Shown: positions 1 to 8,093 of the stretch, one piece after another
Numbering within the stretch: the first letter of the stretch is position 1
Layout: every line of letters starts with the position of its first letter
Assembly: GCF_900115475.1 (NCBI RefSeq)
Contig: NZ_FOWP01000003.1
Span: forward strand, 372,001 to 436,000
Origin: Ectopseudomonas composti
GTDB lineage: Bacteria > Pseudomonadota > Gammaproteobacteria > Pseudomonadales > Pseudomonadaceae
DNA: 64,000 nt
Direction of reading: 5' to 3'
Made by a program: the position numbers and the translations under genes
The notes under the pieces: generated by a model
Told to the model about the DNA's origin: nothing
The model's database searches: none
Seen by the model: the letters and a program-made list of their open reading frames with translations, nothing else

Positions 1-1653
1 GAGACTGGACAAAAAGACCAGCAAGGCCAGCGCCAGGGTCACTTTTGGCCAAGCCAGCACCCACTCCAGTACCGGCCGGTATGCGCCGATCAGCCAGCGG
101 TTCAAGGGGTTCTGTTGTTCGCTGGGGATATGCCCGCGAATCCAGTAGCCCATCAGCACCGGTACCAAGGTGACCGAGAGTCCGGCGGCAGCCGCCATGG
201 CATAGGTCTTGGTGAAGGCCAGCGGGCCGAACAGGCGGCCTTCCTGGGCCTCCAGGGTGAAGACCGGGAGGAAGGACAGGGTGATGATCAGCAGGCTGAA
301 GAACAGCGCCGGCCCGACCTCGACCGCGGCTTCGCCGATCACCCGCCAGTGCGCCTCGCCCTGTAGCTGCTCACCAGGGTGTCGAGCCTTCCAGGTTTCG
401 ATGTGCTTGTGCGCGTTCTCGATCATCACCACGGCGGCGTCGACCATAGCGCCGATGGCGATGGCGATCCCGCCGAGCGACATGATGTTGGCATTGACGC
501 CCTGGTAGCGCATGACGATGAAGGCCATGAGGATGCCCAGGGGCAGGGTGATGATCGCGACCAGCGACGAGCGCAGGTGCCAGAGGAAGAGCAGGCAAAC
601 CAAGGCCACCACCACGAACTCTTCCAGCAGCTTGTAGCTGAGGTTATCGATGGCGCGGTCGATCAGTTGCGAGCGGTCATAGGTGGTGACCACCTCGACG
701 CCGGCCGGCAGGCTGCCCTTCAGGCTGTCCAGCTTGGTCTTCACCGCGGCGATGGCATCGCGGGCATTCTTTCCGGAGCGTAGGATGACCACGCCGCCTA
801 CCACTTCACCCTGGCCATCCAGCTCGGCAATGCCACGCCGCATCTCTGGCCCCAGCTGAATGGTGGCTACCTGACCCAGCAGCACCGGAACTCCGCTGGC
901 CGAAGCCCGCAGCGGCACATTGCGGAAATCCTCCAGGCTCTCTAGATAGCCTGAAGCCCGCACCATGTACTCGCGCTCCGCCAGCTCCAGGATGGCGCCG
1001 CCGGTTTCCTGATTGGCGCTCTTCAGCGCCGCTTCGACCTCCTGCTGAGTTACCCCATAAGCCACCAGCTTTTGCGGATCGAGCAGCACCTGATACTGCT
1101 TGACCATGCCCCCGAGGGTAGCCACTTCGGCCACGTTGGGTAGGCTCTTGAGCTCGTACTTGAGGAACCAGTCCTGCAGCGCCCGTAGCTGCGCAAGATC
1201 ATGTTGGCCGCTGCGGTCGACCAGGGCGTACTGGTAGATCCAACCCACGCCCGTGGCATCCGGCCCGAGGGTGGTGGTAACACCCTCGGGCAGGCGCTCC
1301 TGCGCCTGGTTGAGGTACTCCAATACGCGCGAGCGCGCCCAGTAGAGGTCGGTATCGTCCTCGAACAGCACATAAACGAATGAGTCACCAAAGAACGAGT
1401 AGCCGCGCACCGTCTTCGCCCCCGGTACCGAGAGCATGGTGGTCGCCAGTGGGTAGGTCACCTGGTTCTCGACGATCTGCGGCGCCTGTCCGGGAAAGCT
1501 GGTTCTGATGATGACCTGGGTATCGGACAGGTCCGGCAGTGCATCCAACGGCGTGTTGCGCAGCGACCAGACGCCCAGGGCGGTGATGAACAGGGTCGCC
1601 AGCAGCACCAGGAAGCGATTGCCGATAGACCAGTGGATCAGGCGCGCGATCAT
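1..1653 (-). CDS. cusA: Cus-type heavy-metal RND efflux pump, inner-membrane subunit (partial)
   Basis: Reading the minus strand from 1653 gives 551 uninterrupted codons that run off the left edge, so the C-terminal half is missing. The protein begins [14 protein letters not shown], typical of HME-RND transporters, and shows the first membrane helix, the porter-domain region and the membrane segment with [17 protein letters not shown] near residue 400, which carries the conserved acidic residue of the proton relay. The family exports Cu(I)/Ag(I) from periplasm and cytoplasm through a CusCBA tripartite complex. The start codon overlaps the cusB stop (ATGA), so translation is probably coupled. 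Copper/silver rather than Co/Zn/Cd is inferred from the CusF domain fused to the neighbouring adaptor. Confidence 0.93.
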   Translation of the reverse strand, partial: MIARLIHWSIGNRFLVLLATLFITALGVWSLRNTPLDALPDLSDTQVIIRTSFPGQAPQIVENQVTYPLATTMLSVPGAKTVRGYSFFGDSFVYVLFEDDTDLYWARSRVLEYLNQAQERLPEGVTTTLGPDATGVGWIYQYALVDRSGQHDLAQLRALQDWFLKYELKSLPNVAEVATLGGMVKQYQVLLDPQKLVAYGVTQQEVEAALKSANQETGGAILELAEREYMVRASGYLESLEDFRNVPLRASASGVPVLLGQVATIQLGPEMRRGIAELDGQGEVVGGVVILRSGKNARDAIAAVKTKLDSLKGSLPAGVEVVTTYDRSQLIDRAIDNLSYKLLEEFVVVALVCLLFLWHLRSSLVAIITLPLGILMAFIVMRYQGVNANIMSLGGIAIAIGAMVDAAVVMIENAHKHIETWKARHPGEQLQGEAHWRVIGEAAVEVGPALFFSLLIITLSFLPVFTLEAQEGRLFGPLAFTKTYAMAAAAGLSVTLVPVLMGYWIRGHIPSEQQNPLNRWLIGAYRPVLEWVLAWPKVTLALALLVFLSSL

Positions 1654-3107
1654 GGCCGCTCTCCTTGATTGACGAGCCGCTCGACCCGCAGGCCGGAATC
1701 CGTCTGGCGGACGCCGATACGCACGTGATCCCCGGGCTTAAGCCCAGCCGCTACTTCGGGGCTGGCCAGTGGAAATGCCATGGTCATACCGGGCATATTC
1801 AGGCTCTCGAATGGCCCGTGCTCCAGGGTGACTTCCTCAGCGTCCAGAGCGCGAATCACACCATGGGACTCATGTAGTTCCTTCTCATTGTCCTGCTCGG
1901 CATGGCTGGCCATGATGCCCTGCAGGCTGGCTTCCGAATCGATGAGGAACTGGCCGGAGGTGACGACCGCCTGACCTTCCTCTAGGCCGGACAGCACTTC
2001 GAGGCGCCCATCGGCCTCGCGGCCCAGACTGATTTCCTGGGGACGGTAGCGTCCGTCGCCTTCGGCCAGCATCACCAATGCACGCTTGCCGGTGCGAATC
2101 ACGGCTTCACTCGGCACAAGAAGCGCGGGTTGTTCGACGGTACTGTTCAGGCGTACGGCGGCGAACATGCCGGGGCGCAACTTACCGGCAGGGTTGGGTA
2201 GCTCGCTGCGTACCGTGAGCGTGCGCGTTTGCGGGTCGGCACTCGGCAACAAAGCGATGACGCGGCCCTGCAGCGGTTGCCCGGGGAAGGCGGTCAGGGT
2301 GGCGCGGATGTCAGCCCCAACCTGAACCATTCCAGCCATTGCTTCGGGTATCGCCGCATCGAGCCAGACCGTGGACAGCCCGTTGATCCTGGCCAGGTCC
2401 TGACCCGCCTCCACGGTCATCCCGGCGCGTACCTGCAAGGCTTGGAGCTCGCCGGCGATAGGTGTGGTGAGGGTTTGCACCGCCCGCGGTTTGCCGCTGC
2501 GGCGAACCTGCTCGATCAACGCTTGAGGCATGCCGAGCAGGCGCAGGCGCTCTTGGGTCGCACTTATCAAGCGAATGTCAGCGGTACGCAGTACCGCCAG
2601 GAACTCCAACTGCGCGGCGAACCACTCGGGAATCAGCAGGTCGACCAGGGGGGTACCGGCAGGCAGCACATCGCCCGGGGCACGCCCGTAAACCCGCTCG
2701 ACGAATCCGCCAGCGCGAGCCTGGAGGTTCGCCACCTCTCGCTGGTTATAGGCCAGGGAACCGACCGCCTCGATACCCGAGGGCAGTACACCGCGGATCA
2801 CCGGAGAAGTTCGCATTCCGAGGCTTTGCACGGCTTGAGCGGGGACGCTCAGGACAGACGGATCCTGCTCGGATCCCGCGTATTTAGGGACAAGCTCCAT
2901 ATCCATGAAAGGTGACTTGCCCGGTTTATCGAAGCGCTGCTCGGGCTGCATCGGGTCGTACCAATAGAGCACCTTGCGCTCGTCCGTCGGTGCAGAACTG
3001 GGCAGAACCTCATGTTTGGCCTGCCGCTGGGCCAGCCAGTAGCCGCCTGCCGCGCCAATGCCCACGGCCAGCAAGGCGACCGCAAAACCAAATGCCGATA
3101 TCTTCAT
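1650..3107 (-). CDS. cusB: Cus-type RND periplasmic adaptor with fused C-terminal CusF domain
   Basis: 485 residues. An N-terminal membrane anchor (about 5-25) is followed by a heavy-metal-binding-like segment (about 47-77, [10 protein letters not shown]...DMELVPKY), a barrel-sandwich/alpha-hairpin adaptor core and a C-terminal CusF-like domain (about 410-482) containing [10 protein letters not shown]. That Met-rich motif is the Cu(I)/Ag(I)-binding signature of CusF, so a metallochaperone that is a separate protein in E. coli is here tethered to the adaptor. The N-terminal metal-binding segment keeps its framework but has lost the Cys residues usual in CPMHP...CPxCGM versions. Start and stop both overlap the neighbours by ATGA, giving a tightly coupled cusC-cusB-cusA operon. 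Confidence 0.92.
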   Translation of the reverse strand: MKISAFGFAVALLAVGIGAAGGYWLAQRQAKHEVLPSSAPTDERKVLYWYDPMQPEQRFDKPGKSPFMDMELVPKYAGSEQDPSVLSVPAQAVQSLGMRTSPVIRGVLPSGIEAVGSLAYNQREVANLQARAGGFVERVYGRAPGDVLPAGTPLVDLLIPEWFAAQLEFLAVLRTADIRLISATQERLRLLGMPQALIEQVRRSGKPRAVQTLTTPIAGELQALQVRAGMTVEAGQDLARINGLSTVWLDAAIPEAMAGMVQVGADIRATLTAFPGQPLQGRVIALLPSADPQTRTLTVRSELPNPAGKLRPGMFAAVRLNSTVEQPALLVPSEAVIRTGKRALVMLAEGDGRYRPQEISLGREADGRLEVLSGLEEGQAVVTSGQFLIDSEASLQGIMASHAEQDNEKELHESHGVIRALDAEEVTLEHGPFESLNMPGMTMAFPLASPEVAAGLKPGDHVRIGVRQTDSGLRVERLVNQGERP

Positions 3108-4366
3108 CTCAGTCCCTCCACATAGGCGTAATACAGGCTTGCGGAGAGCTGGCTCAACTTGCGCTGCTGTTCAATCTGCCGCAGCTGCGCCTCGATCAGG
3201 TCGCGCTGTGCGGTAATAACGGATGTGAGCTGGCTGTTACCGGCTTGGTAGGCGGCTAGTTCGAGATCGGCCCGTTTGCTTGCAAGCGGGATCAAGGTTT
3301 TTTCGGTGCGTGACAAGGTCCTGCGCAGTTGCTCAAGCTCGGCAATACCGCCTTCAAGCTCAGCCTGATGGGCGCGCAGTAACGCCTCCTGCTCGGCTTC
3401 CATCTGCGACACGCTGTGCTGCCTGGCATTGATCTTGGGCCCCTGACGTGTGCCTACGAACAACGGCAGGTCGAAGGTGAATTGCACCATCACCATATCG
3501 CCGAACTGGTTGTCGCGATTGTTGTAGGCAAACTCGACACCCCAGTCGGGAGTCTTTTCGGCGATGGCCTCGTTCAGCTCGGCGCTAGCCTCGCCGACTC
3601 GGGCCGAGGCAGCGCGCAACTCAGGGTGTGAGGCAATGCGTTGCGGCAGGTGCGGTGCCTCCAGGCTCAGATTGGGAACACCTCCTTGCAAAGGCTGATC
3701 GGCCTCGTTGCCTATCCAGCGGCGCAGCTTGGCACGAGCCACTGCTACATCGCGATTCAGCTCGTCTCGCCGATCCTGCAATGCCAAAGCTTCCTGGTCG
3801 GCCTGCAACAGCTCGCCAGGCTGAGCACTACCGCCGGCAATCAGCGATTGCACGGTCGAGCGGAGCATCTCGAGCTGACGATCCAGTTGATCGAAGAGGC
3901 CAACACTGCGTTCGGCGTAGTACACGTCCAGCCAGCTCACTGCCGTCAGGCGCTTGATTCCCAACTGCATGGCACGTTGCTCGGCTTCGGCCCGCGTCAT
4001 GGAGGCTTCGGCCAGTTGGCGACGGGCCAGACGCTTGTCGCCGTTTGGTACCTCCTGCATGAGTCCAATGCGGCGCATGGTCATGGAGTCACGATTCAGG
4101 GTGTAACGGTCAGGGCCTTCGATCAGCAGGTTGTCGATGCCTAGAATAAGCTTGGGATCGGGCAGGGCGTCTGCGGGCCCTACAGCCTGCTGTGCCGATG
4201 CCACCTGCGCCTGGCGCGCGAGGTTCTCAGGGGCACTCTGCTCGGCCAGAGCTTGGGCTCGTTCGAAGGTTAGGGGCTGCGCCTGCGCGGCAAGCCAGGG
4301 AGCTGCCCAGAATGCGGCAGCCAACACGCCGAGATAGCCACGGCGTGTGAAAAGGAAAGCGGGCAT
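3104..4366 (-). CDS. cusC: Cus-type outer-membrane efflux protein (TolC family)
   Basis: 420 residues from the ATG at 4366, which is preceded by a good ribosome site (GGAGGCG, 5 nt spacing); an upstream in-frame start would add 13 residues without a better site. A signal peptide (MPAFLFTRRGYLGVLAAAFW..., cleaved near AQAQP) leads into the long helical repeats of an OEP/TolC channel. The stop overlaps the cusB start. It would form the outer-membrane duct of the copper/silver pump. The export signal has a twin-arginine-looking TRRGYLG stretch, but the helix after it is ordinary and Sec export is more likely. Confidence 0.88.
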   Translation of the reverse strand: MPAFLFTRRGYLGVLAAAFWAAPWLAAQAQPLTFERAQALAEQSAPENLARQAQVASAQQAVGPADALPDPKLILGIDNLLIEGPDRYTLNRDSMTMRRIGLMQEVPNGDKRLARRQLAEASMTRAEAEQRAMQLGIKRLTAVSWLDVYYAERSVGLFDQLDRQLEMLRSTVQSLIAGGSAQPGELLQADQEALALQDRRDELNRDVAVARAKLRRWIGNEADQPLQGGVPNLSLEAPHLPQRIASHPELRAASARVGEASAELNEAIAEKTPDWGVEFAYNNRDNQFGDMVMVQFTFDLPLFVGTRQGPKINARQHSVSQMEAEQEALLRAHQAELEGGIAELEQLRRTLSRTEKTLIPLASKRADLELAAYQAGNSQLTSVITAQRDLIEAQLRQIEQQRKLSQLSASLYYAYVEGLR

Positions 4367-4423
4367 GCTTTCGCCTCCAATGCGATTGATCGAGGTCGCC
4401 ACCAAAAACGTGGTCGCGACGAT

Positions 4424-4442
4424 GCGCCTGGTTTAAAGGCGC
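4424..4442 (-). other. Small hairpin between the Cys-rich gene and cusC
   Basis: GCGCC, a TGGTTTAAA loop and GGCGC form a short inverted repeat in the gap between the stop of the upstream small gene and the cusC start. There is no T-run, so it is unlikely to be a terminator. It may be a processing or stability element within one operon transcript. Confidence 0.35.
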
Positions 4443-4455
4443 GAAGATCACTGCA

Positions 4456-4800
4456 TTAGACGAAACGAGGAGGGCGCCAGAGTCCTGCGGGCTCTCTCTT
4501 AATCACCGACTGGGTCAGCAATATCTCGGGGCGTGAGGGAAGAGGGGATATGCTCTTGATAACGGTGGTCTGGAGAAGTCCTCCGGTCTTGCATTCCTGG
4601 CCGGATTTGCAGGGGGACTTACTGGCCACCCCATCAGACTTATCCATTTGCTCGCAGCACGGAGCATCGGCCATTGCATGGCCCTGATGATCGGCGCTCT
4701 GCATCGGGCAAGGCTGTGCCGGCATGCTGAAAGCCATACCGCCGAAGGTCGGCAGCACGAGACTAGCAATCATTACCAGGATCAATCCAATTCGACGCAC
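4456..4800 (-). CDS. Small exported Cys/Met/His-rich protein preceding the cus operon
   Basis: 114 residues with a GTG start. An N-terminal signal-like helix (MRRIGLILVMIASLVLPTFG) is followed by a segment rich in metal-ligand residues (PCPMQSADHQGHAMADAPCC, then more Cys), with seven Cys in the mature part plus several Met and His. Similar small proteins sit first in Pseudomonas copper/silver efflux operons; a role as a periplasmic metal-binding or accessory factor is inferred. I know no biochemical function for it. The weak GTG start is overlapped by a 23-codon upstream reading frame (4782-4853) with a much stronger ribosome site, so expression may depend on coupling. Confidence 0.7.
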   Translation of the reverse strand: MRRIGLILVMIASLVLPTFGGMAFSMPAQPCPMQSADHQGHAMADAPCCEQMDKSDGVASKSPCKSGQECKTGGLLQTTVIKSISPLPSRPEILLTQSVIKREPAGLWRPPRFV

Positions 4801-4853
4801 AGCAATTCACCAGGCGGGCGATAGGGCGACGATAGCAGATTGCCCCGAGGCAT
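4782..4853 (-). CDS. Possible 23-residue leader peptide upstream of the cus operon
   Basis: On the minus strand AAAAGGAG lies 5 nt before an ATG at 4853 that opens 23 codons (MPRGNLLSSPYRPPGELLCV... ending ELD) and stops at TGA 4782-4784, overlapping the GTG start of the Cys-rich gene in another frame. The ribosome site is the best in the region. A leader that couples translation into the weak GTG gene fits the geometry, but nothing proves it is made, and it would not be transcribed if the start site lies closer in, as a class II FNR-box layout would predict. Confidence 0.3.
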   Translation of the reverse strand: MPRGNLLSSPYRPPGELLCVELD

Positions 4854-4876
4854 GAACGCTCCTTTTGGCAATAGTG

Positions 4877-4890
4877 TTGATTTGGATCAA
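4877..4890. promoter_or_regulatory. FNR/ANR-type box upstream of the cus operon
   Basis: TTGATTTGGATCAA is a perfect match to the FNR/ANR/DNR consensus TTGAT-N4-ATCAA. It lies 77 bp upstream of the Cys-rich gene that leads into cusCBA. Its centre at 4883.5 would put a class II start site near 4842. It also overlaps a candidate minus-strand promoter (TTGATA, 17 bp, TTTGAT), in which case it could repress. Low-oxygen control is plausible because Cu(I) toxicity rises without oxygen. Confidence 0.55.
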
Positions 4891-5023
4891 ATAGAGTGTC
4901 ATGCAGGGTATCAATCGGGCTCAACTGGTAGCTCCGTTTAACCGGATTTCTCAAGCTCGTAGGGTTCGCACCACCCGCTAGGCGCGCTAGCACAAGACCG
5001 GCCTCGCTAGCCGTTCAGTCGAG

Positions 5024-5042
5024 CCCCAAGTAGGAATTGGGG
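5024..5042. other. Short hairpin in the terminus intergenic region
   Basis: CCCCAA and TTGGGG pair around a 7-nt loop. A second hairpin, GCCTGC/GCAGGC with a TTCGA loop, follows near 5094-5110. Neither has a T-run. They may be decayed terminators or structural remnants; no gene is assigned. Confidence 0.3.
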
Positions 5043-5126
5043 GCCTGGTCAAACATACTGTTGCTTAGGCGAGATGCAGGGGCTGCCTGCTTCGAGCAGG
5101 CCCAATCAGGCACCAAAAGCGAATTC

Positions 5127-5164
5127 TATAATCGCTCTATAATCACTTTATAATCGACTATAAA
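5127..5164. repeat. Four helically phased TATAATC/TATAAAC direct repeats
   Basis: TATAATC begins at 5127, 5138 and 5149, and a fourth TATAAAC copy at 5159, giving spacings of 11, 11 and 10 bp, about one helical turn each. They lie about 480 bp from dif in otherwise gene-free DNA. The pattern resembles phased protein-binding sites or stacked -10 elements. No binding protein is known to me for this sequence. Confidence 0.6.
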
Positions 5165-5636
5165 CCAGATTCTAGAGCGCCCGGCGCTGCCTAAAAAGCC
5201 GATCAGTTGCTGTATGCATGTGTCACTTAGATACTGCATACAAGGAGCCCGAAGGAGGGGTGTTTGATCGGGGAGAATGCGCTACCTAGCAAGCGCAACC
5301 CTGTACGATACGGACGTCGACTCAGGCTTCTCTACTTCAAGCCGTTACTATTCATAGAAGAGACCAGGAGCAAAGTTCCAAATTGACTTCCAACAAACAG
5401 GTGGAGCCCCACATTGCTTTCCAATGCTGTCAAAGAGCAGTTCGCATCCACGCGGCCCGTGTGTCATACCCTGAAGGTGTCTCCTTGGAGTCTCAAATTT
5501 GTCGATTCACAGAAGATGAAGTTTCAAATTTTGCTTCCAAACCGCTCACGAGAGAGGTGTTCAGGTGCTTTCTGTTTCAAATTCACCCGATCACAAGAGA
5601 CACCCGATCAAGAAGGGGCATCTGGCCCAATACGTT

Positions 5637-5664
5637 ATTTAACATAATATACATTATGCGAATC
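5637..5664 (-). other. dif: dif chromosome dimer resolution site (XerC/XerD)
   Basis: On the minus strand the XerC arm GATTCGCATAA, the centre TGTATA and the XerD arm TTATGTTAAAT follow one another exactly. This differs from the E. coli dif site at 2 of 28 positions, both in the XerC arm, and agrees with the Pseudomonas form as I recall it. FtsK-activated XerCD recombination at dif resolves chromosome dimers, so this marks the replication terminus. Polar octamers switch strand here, as expected of KOPS. No integrated element is visible next to it. Confidence 0.93.
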
Positions 5665-6027
5665 GAAGACTTATCCATCGCGGGGCCTTTCAGCCACAAT
5701 TTGGCCAGGCTGAATCACTCACTTTGCTCTCCAAGTACCTGAAACTCCGGCTTTATCGATCACTGCCATGATCCATGCAACCCATGGGCGTTGAAAACGT
5801 TCGCTCTGCCTTTCTTTCGTCGACGGCCCGAAACGCGTAAAGCGATAGGTTCTTTGCACGCATATGGATGGGTTCGCTTCGATTCAGCTTATGCGCAACA
5901 GGATGGAGCGCCTGGGTTGCACGCAGACCGCGACGCCCTATATCCACATGGAGTTTACCCAGGCTGGTCCATGCGGCTGACTTGTCCGCACATCGACATC
6001 TAAGTCGATCAACTCATCGCGATTCCC

Positions 6028-6056
6028 TTGACCCATGCATTGGCTCACACAATACT
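6028..6056 (+). promoter_or_regulatory. Candidate sigma-70 promoter for the imu cassette
   Basis: TTGACC at 6028-6033 and AATACT at 6051-6056 are separated by 17 bp, 31 bp before the imuA start. The -10 element touches the first bases of the LexA box, so LexA would block polymerase binding. Assigned by position and match only. Confidence 0.5.
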
Positions 6057-6070
6057 GTATTCATATACAG
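6055..6070. promoter_or_regulatory. LexA (SOS) box
   Basis: CTGTATTCATATACAG is a perfect CTG-N10-CAG SOS box, almost fully palindromic, 16 bp before the imuA ATG at 6087. It predicts DNA-damage induction of the whole imuA-imuB-dnaE2 cassette, as known for this operon in Pseudomonas and other bacteria. Confidence 0.92.
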
Positions 6071-6086
6071 TATTTGGTCATTTCCC

Positions 6087-6676
6087 ATGTCATCCGTGGT
6101 TGCGCTTGACCGATTGATCGACGCTCGTCGTGTGTGGCGAGGCCAAGTCGTTTCATCGCCATCGGGCGCCAATTTTTCAACTGGACACCCGTTTCTCGAC
6201 GCTGCATTGCCAGGTGGCGGCTGGCCCAAGGCTGCCCTTAGTGAAATTCTCACGGCTGCGCCAGGCACCGGCGAGCTGAGTCTGCTGTGGCCGACCATTG
6301 CCAAGCTTACGGCTGCGGGCGAGCGGGTCGTGTTGGTCTCCCCTCCTCATCTGCCCTACCCCCAGGCCTGGATTGATGCGGGTATCGATTTGCGTCAACT
6401 GAGCATCATCCATACCAGTGGCCGCGACGCTTTATGGGTTGTGGTGCTGTGTTGAGCTGGTTGCGTCAGAGCGATGATCGTTCGTTGAGGCGCCTGCAGG
6501 TGGCTGCCGGTACCGGGCAAACCCTGGCGTTCGCTTATCGACCGCAGGCAGAAGCCGCCAATCCTTCACCGGCAGCGCTGCGCCTGGTGCTCGAAAGCCA
6601 ACCAGCACAGCTGCGGGTGATCAAGTGCCGGGGCGGTTTGCCGCCAGCGCAGCCGCTCGCGTTTGCTTGGCATTGA
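6087..6676 (+). pseudogene. imuA: Frameshifted imuA (SulA/RecA-like translesion synthesis protein)
   Basis: The first frame starts at ATG 6087 (MSSVVALDRLIDARRVWRGQ) and shows the RecA-like core of ImuA up to SGRDALW, then leaves the frame and stops at 6453-6455 after VVVLC. The rest of the family sequence continues in another frame from about 6434 (GCGAVLSWLRQ to AFAWH) and stops at 6676, 7 nt before imuB. The missing length must be 1 modulo 3. Compared with the usual family sequence (recalled, about eight residues between DALW and the GCGAVL segment), a 25-nt deletion fits exactly. ImuA works with ImuB and DnaE2 in damage-induced mutagenesis, so the cassette may be non-functional unless the shift is a sequence error. 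Confidence 0.85.
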
Positions 6677-6683
6677 GCCATTC

Positions 6684-8093
6684 ATGCTCTGGGCTTGCAT
6701 TTTGTTGCCACAACTCGCCATGGACGGCGTACAGCGTCACCGCGCCGATGTTGATGAGCCGTTGGTGTTGCTTACCGGCTCATCACAACGACGCATACTG
6801 CAGGCCGTCAATCCAACGGCCCGCGCCCTGGGACTGAAGCCTGGTCAGTCACTGACAGCGGCACAGGCGCTGACGCGCGGGTTTGCTACGGCGGAATATG
6901 ACCCTGTAGCCATCGAGCGATGGCAACAGTTTCTGGCCGCCTGGGCCTATGGTTTCAGTGCTCAGGTCAGTCTTCATTATCCGCGCTGCCTGCTGCTGGA
7001 GGTGCAGTCCAGCTTGGGCTTGTTCGGCCCCTGGCCGCGTTTCGAAGCACGTCTACGCGCTGAGCTTTCGGCACTAGCCTTCCAGCACCGCATCGCCGTG
7101 GCGCCAAACCCGGCGGCCGCGCGGGTGCTGGTCAACGTCGGTGATGGGCTGCTGGCAGGTGATGGGCAGACGCTCAAACGGATACTCGATCCATTGCCAG
7201 TGGATAGGCTTGGGCTTTCCGCCACGGTAACCACTGCCTTCAAACGCATGGGGCTCAGGCAGTTGCGGCAGCTGTTGGCTCTGCCGCGTGACAGCCTGGC
7301 CAAGCGGTTTCCTGCTGAAGTGCTTGGCCATCTCGATACCCTGCTGGGCCATCGTCCACTGGCGCTGGAATTCTTCAAGCCTGCGGATGTTTTCGATGCC
7401 CGTATCGAGCTGAATTTCGAGGTGGCATCGCATCAGGCACTGCTGTTCCCGCTACGCCGCTTGACGGCCGATCTGGCGGCTTACCTGGCCGGCCGTGACA
7501 GTGGCGTACAGCGTTTCGCCTTGTCTCTCGAGCATCGAGCGGGTGCCGACACCCTGGTGCAGGTGGGCTTGCTCAGTGCCGAACGCGACCCTGGCATGCT
7601 GTTCGAATTGACTCGCGGCCGTCTGGAACATCAACAGTTACCAGCGCCGGTGCTGGCCGTACGGCTGGTGGCTCGTGAGTTGCCGGTGTTCATGCCGCAG
7701 CATCAGCAGCTGTTTGATGAGCGTCCACAGCAGAATCAGCCTTGGGAGCAATTGCGTGAGCGGCTGCGTGCACGGCTGGGTGATGACGCACTGCACAGCC
7801 TTGGTGCCAGAGCGGACCATCGCCCTGAACGCGCCTGGGTGAGCGAGCCGACAAATACGCTACTGCCCGTCAGTGGCCCACGCCCAGGTTGGCTGTTGAG
7901 CGAGCCACAGCCATTGCGGGATATCTCGCTACGCATTCTCTCCGGCCCGGAGCGAATCGAATCCGGCTGGTGGGACGGTGAGGACATCCGCCGCGACTAC
8001 TACGTGGTGCAGACCCGTACCGGGCAACGCGGCTGGGCCTTCCGCCCGGTCGGCAGTGACGGTCCATTGCTGCTGCACGGCTGGTTCGCATGA
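6684..8093 (+). CDS. imuB: ImuB, catalytically inactive Y-family polymerase-like SOS mutagenesis protein
   Basis: 469 residues from ATG 6684 ([14 protein letters not shown]), the usual family start; an earlier in-frame start would overlap imuA. The fold is that of a DinB/UmuC polymerase without the full catalytic acidic set, as is normal for ImuB, which bridges the beta clamp and DnaE2. A candidate clamp-binding motif (HQQLFDE) lies near residues 340-346. The start has a poor ribosome site, so translation probably depends on coupling from imuA, which the imuA frameshift would disturb. The stop overlaps the dnaE2 start (ATGA). Confidence 0.92.
   Translation: MLWACILLPQLAMDGVQRHRADVDEPLVLLTGSSQRRILQAVNPTARALGLKPGQSLTAAQALTRGFATAEYDPVAIERWQQFLAAWAYGFSAQVSLHYPRCLLLEVQSSLGLFGPWPRFEARLRAELSALAFQHRIAVAPNPAAARVLVNVGDGLLAGDGQTLKRILDPLPVDRLGLSATVTTAFKRMGLRQLRQLLALPRDSLAKRFPAEVLGHLDTLLGHRPLALEFFKPADVFDARIELNFEVASHQALLFPLRRLTADLAAYLAGRDSGVQRFALSLEHRAGADTLVQVGLLSAERDPGMLFELTRGRLEHQQLPAPVLAVRLVARELPVFMPQHQQLFDERPQQNQPWEQLRERLRARLGDDALHSLGARADHRPERAWVSEPTNTLLPVSGPRPGWLLSEPQPLRDISLRILSGPERIESGWWDGEDIRRDYYVVQTRTGQRGWAFRPVGSDGPLLLHGWFA

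Larger units (their letters stand above)
4891..6054. other. Gene-poor replication-terminus region
   Basis: About 1.1 kb without a convincing gene between the cus promoter region and the SOS cassette. It is visibly more AT-rich than its surroundings. It contains two small hairpins, phased TATAATC repeats (5127-5164) and the dif site (5637-5664). Open frames present here (for example 5383-5742) run through dif, lack ribosome sites and have amino-acid composition unlike the neighbouring genes, so they are not called. Confidence 0.6.

Noticed and set aside
5383-5742. 119-codon open frame on the + strand
   Set aside because: It starts at a TTG without a ribosome site and runs through the dif site; composition is unlike neighbouring genes.
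5864-5980. 38-codon frame starting MDGFASIQLM on the + strand
   Set aside because: Codon use looks reasonable but there is no ribosome site and no family match; probably chance or a remnant.
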